Assembly (NCBI RefSeq): GCF_000003605.2
Contig: NW_003107103.1
Location: forward strand, 89,628 to 116,110
From: Saccoglossus kowalevskii
Lineage: Eukaryota > Hemichordata > Enteropneusta > Harrimaniidae
Reading direction: 5' to 3'
Length of the DNA: 26,483 nt
In this document: positions 1-11,237 of the stretch, piece after piece
How positions within the stretch are numbered: the first letter of the stretch is position 1
How the letters are laid out: each line of letters starts with the position of its first letter
Notes under the pieces: model-generated
The model's database searches: none
What the model was told of the DNA's origin: nothing
The model's input: only the letters and a program-made list of their open reading frames with translations
Made by a program: the position numbers and the translations under genes

Positions 1-1857
1 GATTGCATGACTCCACTGGTCTGACTGGTGTCAAAGTGCACTGTAATTGCATGGCTCCACTGGTCTGATTGGTGTCAAAGTACATTGTGGCTCCATGACT
101 CCACTGGTCTGATTGGTGTCAAAGTGCACTGTGAATGCATGACTCCACTGGTCTGATTGGTGCACTGTGAATGCATAGCATATGTCTTATTGGTGTCAAG
201 GTGCATGCACTATGATTGCATGGCTCCACTGGTCTGATTGGTGTCAAAGTGCACTGTAATTGCATGGCTCCACTGGTCTGATTGGTGCACTGTGAATGCA
301 TAGCATATGTCTTATTGGTGTCAAGGTGCATGCACTATGATTGCATGGCTCCACTGGTCTGATTGGTGTCAAAGTGCACTGTGATTGCATGACTCCACTG
401 GTCTGACTGGTGTCAAAGTGCACTGTAATTGCATGGCTCCACTGGTCTGATTGGTGTCAAAGTACATTGTGGCTCCATGACTCCACTGGTCTGATTGGTG
501 TCAAAGTGCACTGTGAATGCATGACTCCACTGGTCTGATTGGTGCACTGTGAATGCATAGCATATGTCTTATTGGTGTCAAGGTGCATGCACTATGATTG
601 CATGGCTCCACTGGTCTGATTGGTGTCAAAGTGCACTGTGATTGCATGACTCCACTGGTCTGACTGGTGTCAAAGTGCACTGTAATTGCATGGCTCCACT
701 GGTCTGATTGGTGTCAAAGTACATTGTGGCTCCATGACTCCACTGGTCTGATTGGTGTCAAAGTGCACTGTGATTGCATGACTCCACTTGTCTGATTGGT
801 GTCAAAGTGCACTGTGGCTGCACGGCTCTACTGGTCTGATTGGTCTCAAAGTGCACTGTGACTCCACGACTCCACTGGTCTGATTGGTGTCAAAGTGCAT
901 TATGATTGCATGACTCCACTGGTCTGATTTGTGCCAAAGTGCGCTGTGAATAAAAGGCTCAACTGGTCTGATTTGTGTCAAAGTGCGTTGTGAATGGATG
1001 GCTCAACTGGTCTTATTGGTGTCAAGGTACACTGTGATTGCATGGCTCCACTGGTCTTATTGGTATCAAAGTGAACTGTGACTGTATGGATCCACTGGTC
1101 TGATTGGTGTCAAAGTGCATTGTGGCTACATGACTCCACTGGTCTGATTGGTGTCAAAGTGTACTGTGATTGCATGGCTCCACTGGTCTGATTGGTGTCA
1201 AAGTGCAATGTGATTGCATGGCTCCACTGTCTCATTGGTTTCAAAGTGTGCTGTGATTGCATGGCTCCACTGGTCTTATTGGTGTCAAAATACACTGTGA
1301 TTGCATGGCTCCACTGGTCTTATTGGTGTCAAGGTGCACTGTGATTGCATGGCTCCACTTGTCTGATTGGTGTCAAAGTACACTGTGATTGCATGGCTCC
1401 ACTGGTCTGATTGGTGTCAAAGTGTATTGTGGCTCCATGACTCCACTGGTCTCATTGGTGTCAAAGTGCACTGTGGCTGCACGGCTCCACTGGTCTGATT
1501 GGTGTCAAAGTGCATTGTGGCTCCATGACTTCACTTGTCTGATTGGTGTCAAAGTGTACTGTGATTGCATGACTCCACTTGTCTGATTGGTGTCAAAGTG
1601 CACCGTGACTCCATGACTCCACTGGTCTGATTAGTGTCAAAGTGCACTGTGATTGCATTACTCCACTGGTCTGACTGGTGTCAAAGTGCACTGTAATTGC
1701 ATGGCTCCACTGGTCTGATTGGTGTCAAAGTATATTGTGGCTCCATGACTCCACTGGTCTGATTGGTGTCAAAGTGTACTGTGATTGCATGGCTCCACTT
1801 GTCTGATTGGTGTCAAAGTGCACTGTGAATGCATGGCTCCACTGGTCTGATTGGTGT
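1..1857. repeat. 44-bp satellite array with higher-order structure
   Basis: About 42 head-to-tail copies of a 44-bp unit (core: TCCACTGGTCTGATTGGTGT, then a CAAAGTGCACTGTG-like half and a TGCATG half). The array starts before the window and ends abruptly near 1857, inside a unit. Units in the left 800 bp share a rarer variant carrying GCATAGCATATGTCTTATTGG at 161, 286 and 543. The block beginning at 1 recurs at 383 and 640, so recent duplications of 125, 257 and 382 bp (125+257=382) lie on top of the 44-bp period. Right of ~800 the units are more diverged. Open frames seen on both strands here come from the repeat and are not genes. Nearly every unit carries ATTGG, which is CCAAT on the minus strand. 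Confidence 0.97.
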
Positions 1858-2246
1858 TAGATTGGCAACACATTAGACTAGAAAATTGAAGGGTCATTTA
1901 CACTACATGGTGGGGGCATTGAACTGTGAATTAATATGGACATGTGTCTGATTTTAACAATAACACACTGGGGGATTGGAAAAGTACGGTGACAGGTTGA
2001 TTACTACTTATCACCAGACTTTATGCATGATTTAAAATGCATACACTGTTAAAATAACCACACACATTCAAACAAAAACACATCTACTGTAAGAATGTCC
2101 ACAACATACCATAAAATCCACGAAATGGTTTTCCTTGTGTTTGACAATCTGTACCAACACACTGCTAAGCAATTATTCTAATCTTAATTAGGAATTCATA
2201 ATAAATGTTATCTGCTGACTTGAGTGCATGCATGTGCTGTTACTAG
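1858..2246. other. Non-coding stretch right of the satellite
   Basis: Unique-looking AT-rich sequence with no convincing exon, RNA gene or repeat. It separates the satellite from a weak terminal-exon candidate. Confidence 0.5.
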
Positions 2247-2399
2247 ACAGTGGTCTCTGAGTGTGGCCCTCACTATCACTACTTGAAATTGGGTAACACC
2301 ACTTGGAAGAGAACTGCAGAAGGTCGATACAGCGAAAAATGGAAAATCAAGTTTACAGATGGTAGAAGTGGAACTGCAAGTGGAACTTCGTGGTTTTGA
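2247..2399 (+). CDS. Weak candidate terminal exon, unrecognised
   Basis: A 50-codon open frame follows a plausible acceptor (TGTTACTAG at 2238-2246) and ends at TGA 2397-2399. An AATAAA polyadenylation signal lies at 2438-2443, about 40 bp downstream. The peptide looks protein-like (it contains ECGPHYHYLKLGNTTWK and ends SGTASGTSWF) and is richer in Gly, Thr and Trp than random AT-rich translation. No upstream exon is visible between here and the satellite, and I recognise no family. It could be chance, or the last exon of a gene lying left of the window. The acceptor and poly(A) signal are seen directly; the exon is an inference. Confidence 0.2.
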   Translation, partial: TVVSECGPHYHYLKLGNTTWKRTAEGRYSEKWKIKFTDGRSGTASGTSWF

Positions 2400-2443
2400 A
2401 ATTTCTGCACAGAGAAAAATTGTTGTAATATAATAATAATAAA

Positions 2444-3309
2444 ACAAGAATGCAACAAATTTTCATAATAAATAATTATAAATTTTAAATAATTAATTTA
2501 ATTAGTTTGCCAATTATAAACTAATTATTGTTTATTAATCTTGAAATAGAGAAGCAACCAACGTTACTATGGGAGTAGTTTAATGCCATAGAGTCCCAGA
2601 ATTTTCAACGAGCCGTGTGCATGCACTCTAGTGAACATGCTAAGCAGGTGGTTTATGGTTTACTATGATACATACATGAATCAGGTGTGATTTCTACATG
2701 TCATTGGCCTATTGTCCTTCTATACAAAATGAGTCATGTAACACATGTGTAATACCACTGTGACAACACACAACCAGTGATAGGGCTCGGAAAACCACCT
2801 AAAACTCACCAAGCATGTAGTATTACTCTGATTACTTTGTTAAAGTATGGCAACTTAGACTTTGTTGACTATCGCTGACGTCATATTACTATCAGTAAGC
2901 ATATACATATCTAATAGAGTAAATATGGTACAGTATTCATGTTTTTTTTTTCTAGTGCCATCTGATCAAATAATGTTCTTGTGCATACATACAGCAATGA
3001 TAGTGCACGCCTCAATTAAATTCCAAATTCCTCAAATTTATCTCCACAGTTCTGAAACCTAAACAAGACACGACTTTGAGAAAAATTTGTTACATCTTAT
3101 TTATTTAAAGGTTAGATGAACAGAATTATACATTATATGATAGCAAACGACAGTCTTATGGGATTGTTTATCATACGATGCATTATAAAACAGATGTCAT
3201 CAAACTATAAGAATGGTCCTTGGAAATTATGCGGGAAAATTACGAGAAGTATATCTAAAGTGAAAGAGTCTGGAAAACTCAGCAGCTGTGATACTTATTG
3301 GTGATATAG
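2444..3309. other. Non-coding AT-rich stretch
   Basis: No recognisable gene. It contains one perfect palindromic CRE-type octamer TGACGTCA at 2876-2883. A short T-run at about 2942-2951 precedes a tract resembling a 3' splice site, with no coding frame I trust after it. A 62-codon open frame at 3116-3304 has no recognisable features. Confidence 0.5.
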
Positions 3310-3381
3310 TATGTCCACTACAAAGATTCAAGAGATGTTGCCGCCGAAAACACAATCATATTTTACTTAAATCGCTCCACG
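3310..3381 (+). CDS. Weak candidate internal exon
   Basis: A 24-codon frame (YVHYKDSRDVAAENTIIFYL, then NRST) is bounded by GATATAG on the left and a near-consensus donor ACG|GTAAGTG on the right, phase 0 at both ends. It has several CpGs in otherwise CpG-poor DNA. There is no neighbouring exon and no recognised family, so chance is quite possible. Confidence 0.15.
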
Positions 3382-4289
3382 GTAAGTGTATAAATGTGAC
3401 AGAGAATTAGATAAAGAATTTTAAAGCATTTTTCAATTATCAAATTCACTAAATTTAATCGGGACTGCTACGGGTTTCAGCTCACAAAAGCTATTGTAAA
3501 AGGAAAGATTCATTTGAAACCATATTCAACAATAAATGTTGCTGTACGGATTTTCAATTGCTGATATTTTCAGGGCCTTATTAACCTTCTCACCACCAGT
3601 TCCCTCTTTTCATCACAAATTCACAAAATAGTCCTGTTTATAGTCTGCACTTTCCTTCAAAAAACTGAGACATAAATAGACGAATTTTCTGAGTAAAAAT
3701 TGAAATTGACTCAAATTTTGTCTGTTGGCTACAAAATTAGGGTTCATTTCCAAAAACTTTCAAAAATATAAAAAAAAAAAAGTGAAGAAAATTTTTCACG
3801 AGAAAGTCTGGTGGTAAAAAGGTTAAAAAGGACAAACTTGGACTAAAACAATTTCAAGATATTTACGACTTCCACAGGAACCCTATTCATGGGAATACAT
3901 ATAAAAAATGAAATACTGTATGAAAAATAAACAGCTTATTTTTAACAATTAAATCTTTAATCATTGTGACTTCATGTCTTTGGTTACAAAATTTCTCGAA
4001 ATTTACCAACTTGCGAAATAAACACATGTTATAGTATTTTCAGAATTTTAAGCGGGAGGGTGTCACATACGCACATGCAGGAATTGAGTCCCAAGCGACG
4101 ATAACAACCCTTAAAAACGCTAAGGCTCATGGGTAGACACTTGTTAGTAAACAATGACACGCTATGGCCATCTGACGCATGCGCAGGTGATGACCTCTCA
4201 CGCTTTAAGAAACTCAAAGTCATAACAAAAAATGTGCACATAATCCCGAAATTGTGTTCCTCGTATGATTCAAGGGATGGGGAGAAGGC
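3382..4289. other. Non-coding AT-rich stretch
   Basis: No coding or RNA signal that I can support. Short open frames on both strands around 4029-4359 overlap each other, have no splice context and are treated as spurious. Confidence 0.5.
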
Positions 4290-4760
4290 TGACACAGCAT
4301 GTTTACAGAATACTTCAAAAGAGACAAAAGTAATGTCGGCAAATTCTACAGGTTTTTAGAGATGGGGAAAACAACAAAGTCTATTAAATATTTTAAAAAG
4401 GTTGAGAAAAGATGGAAAATTCTCCAGGTTAAGAGATGGGGAAAAACAACAAAGTCTATTTATTATTTTCAAGGGGTGGAGAACAACTGGTAAATTCTTC
4501 AGAAGGCTTCTAGAGATGGGGATGGGACTGGGGGTAAAGTTTTTACAGAATATGCAAACACTACAGCTATTAAGAGATGCACCTTTAAAATACACAGGCA
4601 GGGGAAAAATTACCAACTACTTCTAAAGTTTTCCAGTGATAGGAGAAACCCCCACAAAGTCTACAGATTATTTCAAAAGATGGATGAAAGCTGGCCAATT
4701 CTACAAAAAGTTTCAAGATGCTGAAGGAAAGCCGACAAAAACAGCCAACTTGAACAGTAT
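4290..4760 (+). repeat. Degenerate ~75-bp tandem repeat
   Basis: Diverged copies of a unit of roughly 75 bp can be aligned at about 4358, 4433, 4510 and 4640. The unit has an AGAGATGGGGAAAA head, a middle ACAAAGTCTATT, and a tail ATTTTCAAAAGG...GGAAAATTCTACAGG. Translations of separate copies fall in different frames but repeat the pattern TTKSxxYFKxxxKxxKF, so the copies have slipped relative to one another by indels. Either this is a decayed minisatellite whose unit happens to be open, or the remains of a repeat-encoding exon. No intact frame crosses the whole array. Confidence 0.7.
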
Positions 4761-4830
4761 TTTAACGACAACAGAAGCACATATTTGTATCGACACCTTT
4801 GACATATGCTTGCTACTGGGCATGGTATAA

Positions 4831-6779
4831 TCTATGAGTTATTGCAGACCTAGTTATTCCCTGCTGCTATGACATCTACAGGTTATATACAGAGCACAAT
4901 TCAACATCTAGGCAAGTATCCTCTATGCAATGCAAGGCTGTAATAACTAAAAAAAATTCCACTTTATTGAAATGGTTCAAATTCCTGAAGGATTTAAAAA
5001 GGTTAAACATAATCACGATAAGTAAAAACAATAAAATAATTGTTTTCACTAATATTTGTTTTTATGTTCAGACCAAGTGAATTTCACATACCAAATACAA
5101 ATTAAAGGAAAAATTATGTGGGTTTATTTTGGGAATGGTGTCAAAGTTGACTTTGCCATTTATAGTATTAAAAATAAATAACTGCCAATACATTTATTTC
5201 AAATAACAACAGTAATTGATAAAATTTATCAACTAAATATTTAAATTAATTAAATCAACTATTAGCAATAATGATGGTTATAAAATCCAATAATTATTTT
5301 TTACTTGTTCTGTCACACTCTTTAACTTGAGTGCTCAACCATTAGAAACTCAAGTCTTGATTATTTTTTTTAAATACTGTGCAGAAAACATCTTACAAGG
5401 ACAATTAAGTAACATCATTGTTGATATAAAAAAAAATGTTTTAGACACAAAAAATATAATTTGCATATTTTTCTTATATATAGGGCCCTCCCAGAGTTTT
5501 AATGGTCAACCCCTTATTTCCGCATCATTGTGCAATTCTTTAATTGAACAATATGGATAGCATGCAAACCATTCCAAGAATGATAATCAAACCATGCACA
5601 ATAAACTACACTGTATAACTGTTCATAGGGTATTTCCAGTTTCTCATGAGATCTTGAATGGAGCAAGTTTAGAATGTTCAGTAACATGTGACAAAGGAAA
5701 CTTCCTTGCCATACTGGAAGCGTTGTCATAGCAAGCTAGGTTATTTAGCATCCATTTTATTATTTCAGAAATTGCTTCCTGGTCTGAGAAATGTTTTAAG
5801 TTAATTGATAGCAGAAAGGATATCATGACAACATACTACCAACTAATTAAAGAATTACATTTGTTCAGAACTAATTTCGTTTTAATTGTAATATAAACCA
5901 GTTTTAAACAAATAGTCTAATTTTAAGATTTAATATTCTTTTTTACTAGTGGTAAAGCACAACAATGATCATGCTGCATTACATGATTTTTTTTTTTTAG
6001 AATGTAGAATACAATTGATGATATGCAAAAGATCTCACAAGAAGAGGAAAATATTTTGTTATCAAATTTTAGTCATTTAATTTTTACACTTAGGACTATG
6101 ATGTGAAAAATTTGATGGCCTCAATCACAACAAATGTTTAATAAATTTCATTGCATTTCAGTGCAGTGTATCTGAATGTTGGGAATCATTAACAGCTTTT
6201 CATCTGACTATGTTCAAATTTAATTTGTTTCTGAATAGTGTTCCAACGTGCGTGATTCGCAACGTTCAGTAAAAATCATTAATAATTCCCACCATTTGTG
6301 CATATGTGAACTATTAAATACAAAAAATATATTTCATATAATAACTCCATGATCTCAGTATGTAAATTTAAGGAAAAGCTTTCAAGAAAATAAAACGTCT
6401 ACTTGCATTTAGTGACTCCTTACAATTGAAATAAAAATTATACATTTACATCTTGCTACCTAATCAACAAGTTTGCAATAAACCTTCACATTGTTTTTTG
6501 TCCCAGAAACAATCAGCCCTGACAGCAACAAAGTATGGACTGGTGCGTACAACATAAAATATTTGTAGTATGTCCACATACCATTCATGATAGACCTGTC
6601 AATTCATGTTGAAGCCAGGTGAAGCATTCTGAGTACCAGCTGTTTGTGAAGTAAAAGACATCGGTGTTTCCCTATTTGAAAACTGGGGCTAGGCTGGAGT
6701 AAAACAGAATTACTTGTGGGTAAAAAGAAAAATGTCCACATCTTTTTCTATCCCAAAGAAATAAAGCTTGTAGATCTGA
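4831..6779. other. Non-coding AT-rich stretch
   Basis: About 1.9 kb of low-GC sequence with homopolymer runs and no recognisable gene, tRNA or rRNA. A short minus-strand frame at 5715-5783 (contains QEAISEIIKWMLNN) sits behind a good acceptor (ATTTCTCAG) and before a weak donor (CCA|GTATGG). It is too short and isolated to call. Confidence 0.5.
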
Positions 6780-7260
6780 AAACAATTAGTATGCAAATCA
6801 GTCATAGTTAGAAGGTCAGGAAACTTTGGCAGCTAATTAGTATGCAAATGAGTCAATTAATATGCACGCTTTTAAGGTCACAAACTACTAGATAAAGCTA
6901 GGTCAGGAAAATGTTACAGCTAATTAGTATGCAAATGAGTCACTTAATATGCATACTTTTGATGTCACCAACTCCTTGATATAGTTTGGTCAGGAAACTT
7001 TGGCAGCTAATTATTATGCAAATGAGTTGCTTAACATGCTCACTTTTAAAGTCACTAACTACTAGATATAGTTAGATTAGGAAACTTTGGTAGCTAATTA
7101 GTATGCAAATGAGTCACTTAATATGCACACTTTTGATGTCACTAACTCCTAGATATAGTTTGGTCAGGAAACTTTGGCATGGCATCTAATTAATATGCAA
7201 ATGAGTCATCTAATATGCACACTATTTTTCTCATAGGCTGAAGCTGTTAATTAGTATGGA
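6780..7260 (+). repeat. 87-bp tandem array carrying homeobox and octamer motifs
   Basis: Five to six copies of AGCTAATTAGTATGCAAATG followed by AGTCAcTTAATATGCACacTTTT, GATGTCACTAACTCCTAGAT, and GGTCAGGAAACTTTGGC. The perfect octamer ATGCAAAT occurs at 6791, 6842, 6929, 7016, 7103 and 7195. The central spacing is exactly 87 bp; the outer ones are 51 and 92. Each octamer is preceded by TAATTA or a close variant. The last copy, at about 7240, has lost the octamer. No coding potential is seen. Confidence 0.93.
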
Positions 7261-7983
7261 GATATGTCATTTACTAATCTCAGCAGGAGACATCAAACTA
7301 ATACTGGGGGACTCAGACACATTGAGTATAAATTGAAGATCACAGTGGGATTGCCATTCAAATAAATTTCTAAAAGGCAAATGTATGTACTGACACATTA
7401 AAAAATGTCATGACACAATTGATGGTGTGTCAGATGCAATGTCATAATGCTAAATGACCACAATTAGCCGAACAATACACCCTCGTGAAAATGGTTTGAA
7501 TTAGCCAGCTCTAATTATGTAAAGATCACAAGATACACATAGCAAACCAGTCAGCAATATAACTGGCAATATTGTTGTTTTTGGTGTTCGGAACAATATC
7601 ATGGTGACAGTAAGTCTACATCTACAACAAGGCATAGAAATATTTTAATATTGTTTGATTGTAAAGGAAATTCATCACTTCCTATTTACTTCCTCTGAAA
7701 GGAAATATAAAATATTCAACATTTCAATTTCACAAATATCAAGATTGAGCAAAACACAAAAGATACCGATACACTAATTAAGTATACAATAACACAGGAA
7801 ACATTAAATATTCTCATTAATGTCAAGTCAGTAAATATTAAACAAACCTGAACTACATTTTTTGCCAATTTATTCATACTTTTTTAACCATTTAAAACTG
7901 AGTAAAAATTATCTTTGTGAACATTCGTTGGAGAATATAGATTACATAATGACACCTGGGCCAAATAAAAGGTTTTATCTCTT
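7261..7983. other. Non-coding AT-rich stretch
   Basis: No gene or RNA that I can support; mostly A/T-rich unique sequence. Confidence 0.5.
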
Positions 7984-8027
7984 GCCATAACATGCATCGT
8001 GATATGCCATAACATGCATCGTGATAT
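7984..8027 (+). repeat. Perfect 22-bp tandem duplication
   Basis: GCCATAACATGCATCGTGAT plus AT appears twice back to back at 7984 and 8006 with no mismatch, which indicates a recent duplication. Confidence 0.95.
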
Positions 8028-9023
8028 GTTTTGTCAGAGTAAATTAAACAGATTGCAAAATATGAAAAATATGCCAAAACAAACACATATGCCTGTGTTA
8101 ATAACATAAACATATAACATTGCTTGCGACTTTACTCATATGATTTGGTTGTTATATGATGTCATATATTACAGGACTACTGATTCTACAACAGTGTGAC
8201 GGTTTCTATCATATACAATACTGCTTAACTTTGTACTCAAAGCTCAGATTCTCAGATCAAATAATACACCACTGTGTACTCCTGTACATTGTTTACCAGA
8301 TTTAACAGAAGTCACTTGTTATGAAATGCATCTGGATATCATCAATATTCAGCACCAATAGATTTCAATTAAGATACTGGACCATGTATTTGTATTACTA
8401 AGCTGTGAGTCAGGAACACTTTGTACGAATATAAAAATAATGCAAATTACAAAAATATAAACACACAACTCACGACCATAACAAATATATTCATAACAAA
8501 TGGTAGTATAGTGGTTATTGTGCCAATAGGCAAGTAGATCCAGCAATCTATCCTATCTAGGACATGACCACCACTGGAGACACACACTAAAACGAGAGAC
8601 CCAAGTTCAATTTTGCACCAAATGTGCAACCTTACTAGGGGTCCGGGGACATGCTCCCCCTTAAAAATGTTGAAATATGAGGGGTAAATTTTGCTGAAAC
8701 AAAGCTTGATTTTGGAGGGGAGGACCTAATTTAGCCAATCTTATTTTAATTTAACCAATTTATTCTGCGAATATTCTCAAAAGTATTAAAATTCAAGTTA
8801 GCAAAATTAACATGCTAATTAAAAAGATGTGTTTTACATTACATCCTGCTGGCGCCATGAAATTCAGGAAATCCAACTGTTAAGTTGGCAACCGAAAAAT
8901 TATTAACATATTTGCTACATTATAATAATTATAAACACAATAACCATAATATGTTTTTGTGAAATCGAATATACAGGCACCAAACTCAAAATGCGATTTT
9001 CTCTTTAATAAACGCCTATCTTG
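8028..9023. other. Non-coding stretch with a dispersed-repeat fragment
   Basis: No gene seen. The segment at about 8632-8720 (ACTAGGGGTCCGGGGACATG, then CTCCCCCTTAAAAATGTTGA) has the look of a dispersed element with a short GGGG/CCCC fold-back around CATG. I believe similar sequence is common in marine invertebrate genomes, but that is recollection only. Confidence 0.45.
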
Positions 9024-9897
9024 GTACATCTACTGTGACATCTTGGTATTTCTGTTGTGACACCTGTCTTGACATATGTCTTCATACATATATCTCAACA
9101 CCTGTGATTACATCTGCCTTTGCTACTGTCTTGATACATATGTTGCAACACCTATCTTCACACCTGCATTGACACCTATCCTGGCACCATTTTCCTACCT
9201 GCTGTGACACCTGCCTTGACACATGTTGTAACACCTGTCCTGACACTTGTTTTGATACCTTCTTTGACACCTGTCTTAATACAATCTTTGACATATGTCG
9301 AGACACCTGTTCTGACACTTGTCATGCTACCTGCCTTGACACCAGTCTTGACACCATTTTTTCTACCTGTTGTGACACCTGTCTTGATTCTGATCTTGAC
9401 ACATGTTGTGACACCTGTCCTGATATCTGTTTTGCTACCTTCTTTGTCCTGGGACCTATTTTTCTACCTGCACTGACACCTATCTTGGCAATTATTTTTC
9501 TACCTGCTGTGACACCTGCCTTGACACCTGTCTTGACACCTGTCTTGATACCAACCTTGACACATGTCATGTGACCTATCCTGGCACCTATTTTTCTACC
9601 TGCTGTGACACCTGTCTTGACTCCGACCTTGACACATGTCATGACACCTGTCCTGACACTTGTTTTAATATCTGTCTTGATACCTGCTTTGACATCTGTT
9701 TTGCTACCTTCTTTGTCCTGAGACTTATTTTTCTACCTGCATTGACACCTATCCTGGCAGCTATTTTTCTATCTGCTTTGATACCTGCTTTGACACCTGT
9801 CTTAATACCAACCTTGACACATGTTGAGACACTTCTCCTGACACCTGCTTTAATATTTATTTTTGCTACAAGTCTTGATAAGCTTATAACCTTGACT
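9024..9897. repeat. 12-bp minisatellite (TGACACCTGTCT family)
   Basis: About 70 imperfect copies of a dodecamer close to CTTGACACCTGT, interspersed with a longer higher-order motif TATTTTTCTACCTGCTGTGA that recurs roughly every 120-150 bp (for example near 9358, 9458, 9497, 9590, 9729, 9763). Because 12 is a multiple of three, long open frames of four-residue repeats arise on both strands, for example a minus-strand TGVKTGVKAG frame (9322-9642) and plus-strand LTPVLTPALTP and DTCLDTCFD frames. These lack start, splice or composition support and are not called as genes. Confidence 0.95.
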
Positions 9898-11237
9898 TAA
9901 CCATGTGGAACACCAATAAAAACTCTTCAGACAGCAATCAAAGATTTTTTTTTTACTTTTAGCGTTTATACTCACTTTAAATTACTAGCAAAAAAAATAA
10001 TTTGCCAGATTGAGGGTAATTTCATTGGAATTCGCGTAAAAAACGTGAAAATCCCCAAAAAGCTAAATAAAAATATAATTTGATATTCTTCAAGATTAAC
10101 GTTATTTATTTAGGCATTGACTTTACAGGAGGTGTATGATAGAGGCAATAACAATGTAAAGGTCCTACAGGGCTTAAAACATGCCCACTTACCTAATTGA
10201 AGATGGACACAATTAAAATTTAAAAAAAAAAACTAGAAATTCTTGATTTTGCTGAGTGAATGGTTGCTTTGAACAAATGACAACAAACAAATACGAATTT
10301 GGGGTACCCAACTTGTTTCCATGGAAACAATGACTTTGCTATTTCCCTATAGTCTTGAATCCAACTTTAGTTGCCATTTTGGCTTGAAAATTAAGGTTAA
10401 TAATTTGAAAACTAGCTCGTTTTTTTCTTCAGAATTTAGAACAGCAATGTAAATTATAAAATTAATTTCAGAAAAGTCCTGTTCCAAAAGTGTGTTTGGT
10501 AGCCACAACCATCCTTAATTCCAGTATTCCAGCAAGACATGTAACCTAAATAGGATTTAATATTTTGACTGATTCTGACACTGTGTGATATAGAACTTGA
10601 CCTTGTTTAAGCTATGCCAATATTTGTGTCAGTTTGTGATTTGAAAGCAGCAGGACTTTCATAATGAATGGGTGTGGTCAATCTTAACCTTATGGTGAAA
10701 TAACCCATGAAAAACAGTATCAAAGTTTAGATGTATAAAACTCCAGTATTGTAATTCACTCATTACTGATTATTATAAATGTTGTTTCTTACATTTAAAA
10801 AGTATTAATATATAGCTTGCTCAGAGAATGAAATACTGCTAAAATTTAAAAGTCTACACCAATTTTTACACGATCTGAATTTTTCACTTATGAATAAGTA
10901 TTAAGCCAATATAAACTTCATCAAACCAAATGAGTAATGTGTCATGTGTATATTTACAATAGAATGCAAATAGCTGGAAAATTGAATTCATTTTTTAACC
11001 AAAAAAAAGACATTTTCCACTTGTTCAGATGGTATTTCATACGCGTGGAATGAACAATCCTAACATTTTTAATTATACCCCACCCATATTCAATTTTCTG
11101 TCACTATTTAAATCAAAAGAAGCTTAGAAAGAACTCTTGTGTGCTGAGAGTATTGAAGGCATATTTAAAATAAATTAAAAATTTAAGATTAGCCTTTCAA
11201 ACAAGAAGTTTGGAAACTACCGTAATACTGGTCTGTT
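9898..11237. other. Non-coding AT-rich stretch
   Basis: About 1.3 kb with many A- and T-runs and no supported gene, RNA or repeat array. Confidence 0.5.

Noticed and set aside
119-331. Open frames inside the 44-bp satellite
   Set aside because: They appear on both strands, reflect the repeat unit, and stop wherever units vary.
1-1857. CRISPR-like array
   Set aside because: Units are contiguous 44-bp tandem repeats without unique spacers, in a eukaryotic context.
4029-4626. Overlapping open frames on both strands
   Set aside because: Mutually overlapping, no recognisable domain, and largely explained by the degenerate tandem repeat.
5514-5826. Two overlapping minus-strand frames as a frameshifted gene
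   Set aside because: Some protein-like character (QEAISEIIKWM) and a fair acceptor, but a weak donor, no family resemblance and no neighbouring exon.
9322-9642. 106-codon minus-strand frame of TGVK-type tetrapeptide repeats as a protein gene
   Set aside because: The minisatellite has a 12-bp period, so open frames arise on both strands; there is no ATG context, splice site or non-repeat flank to support coding.
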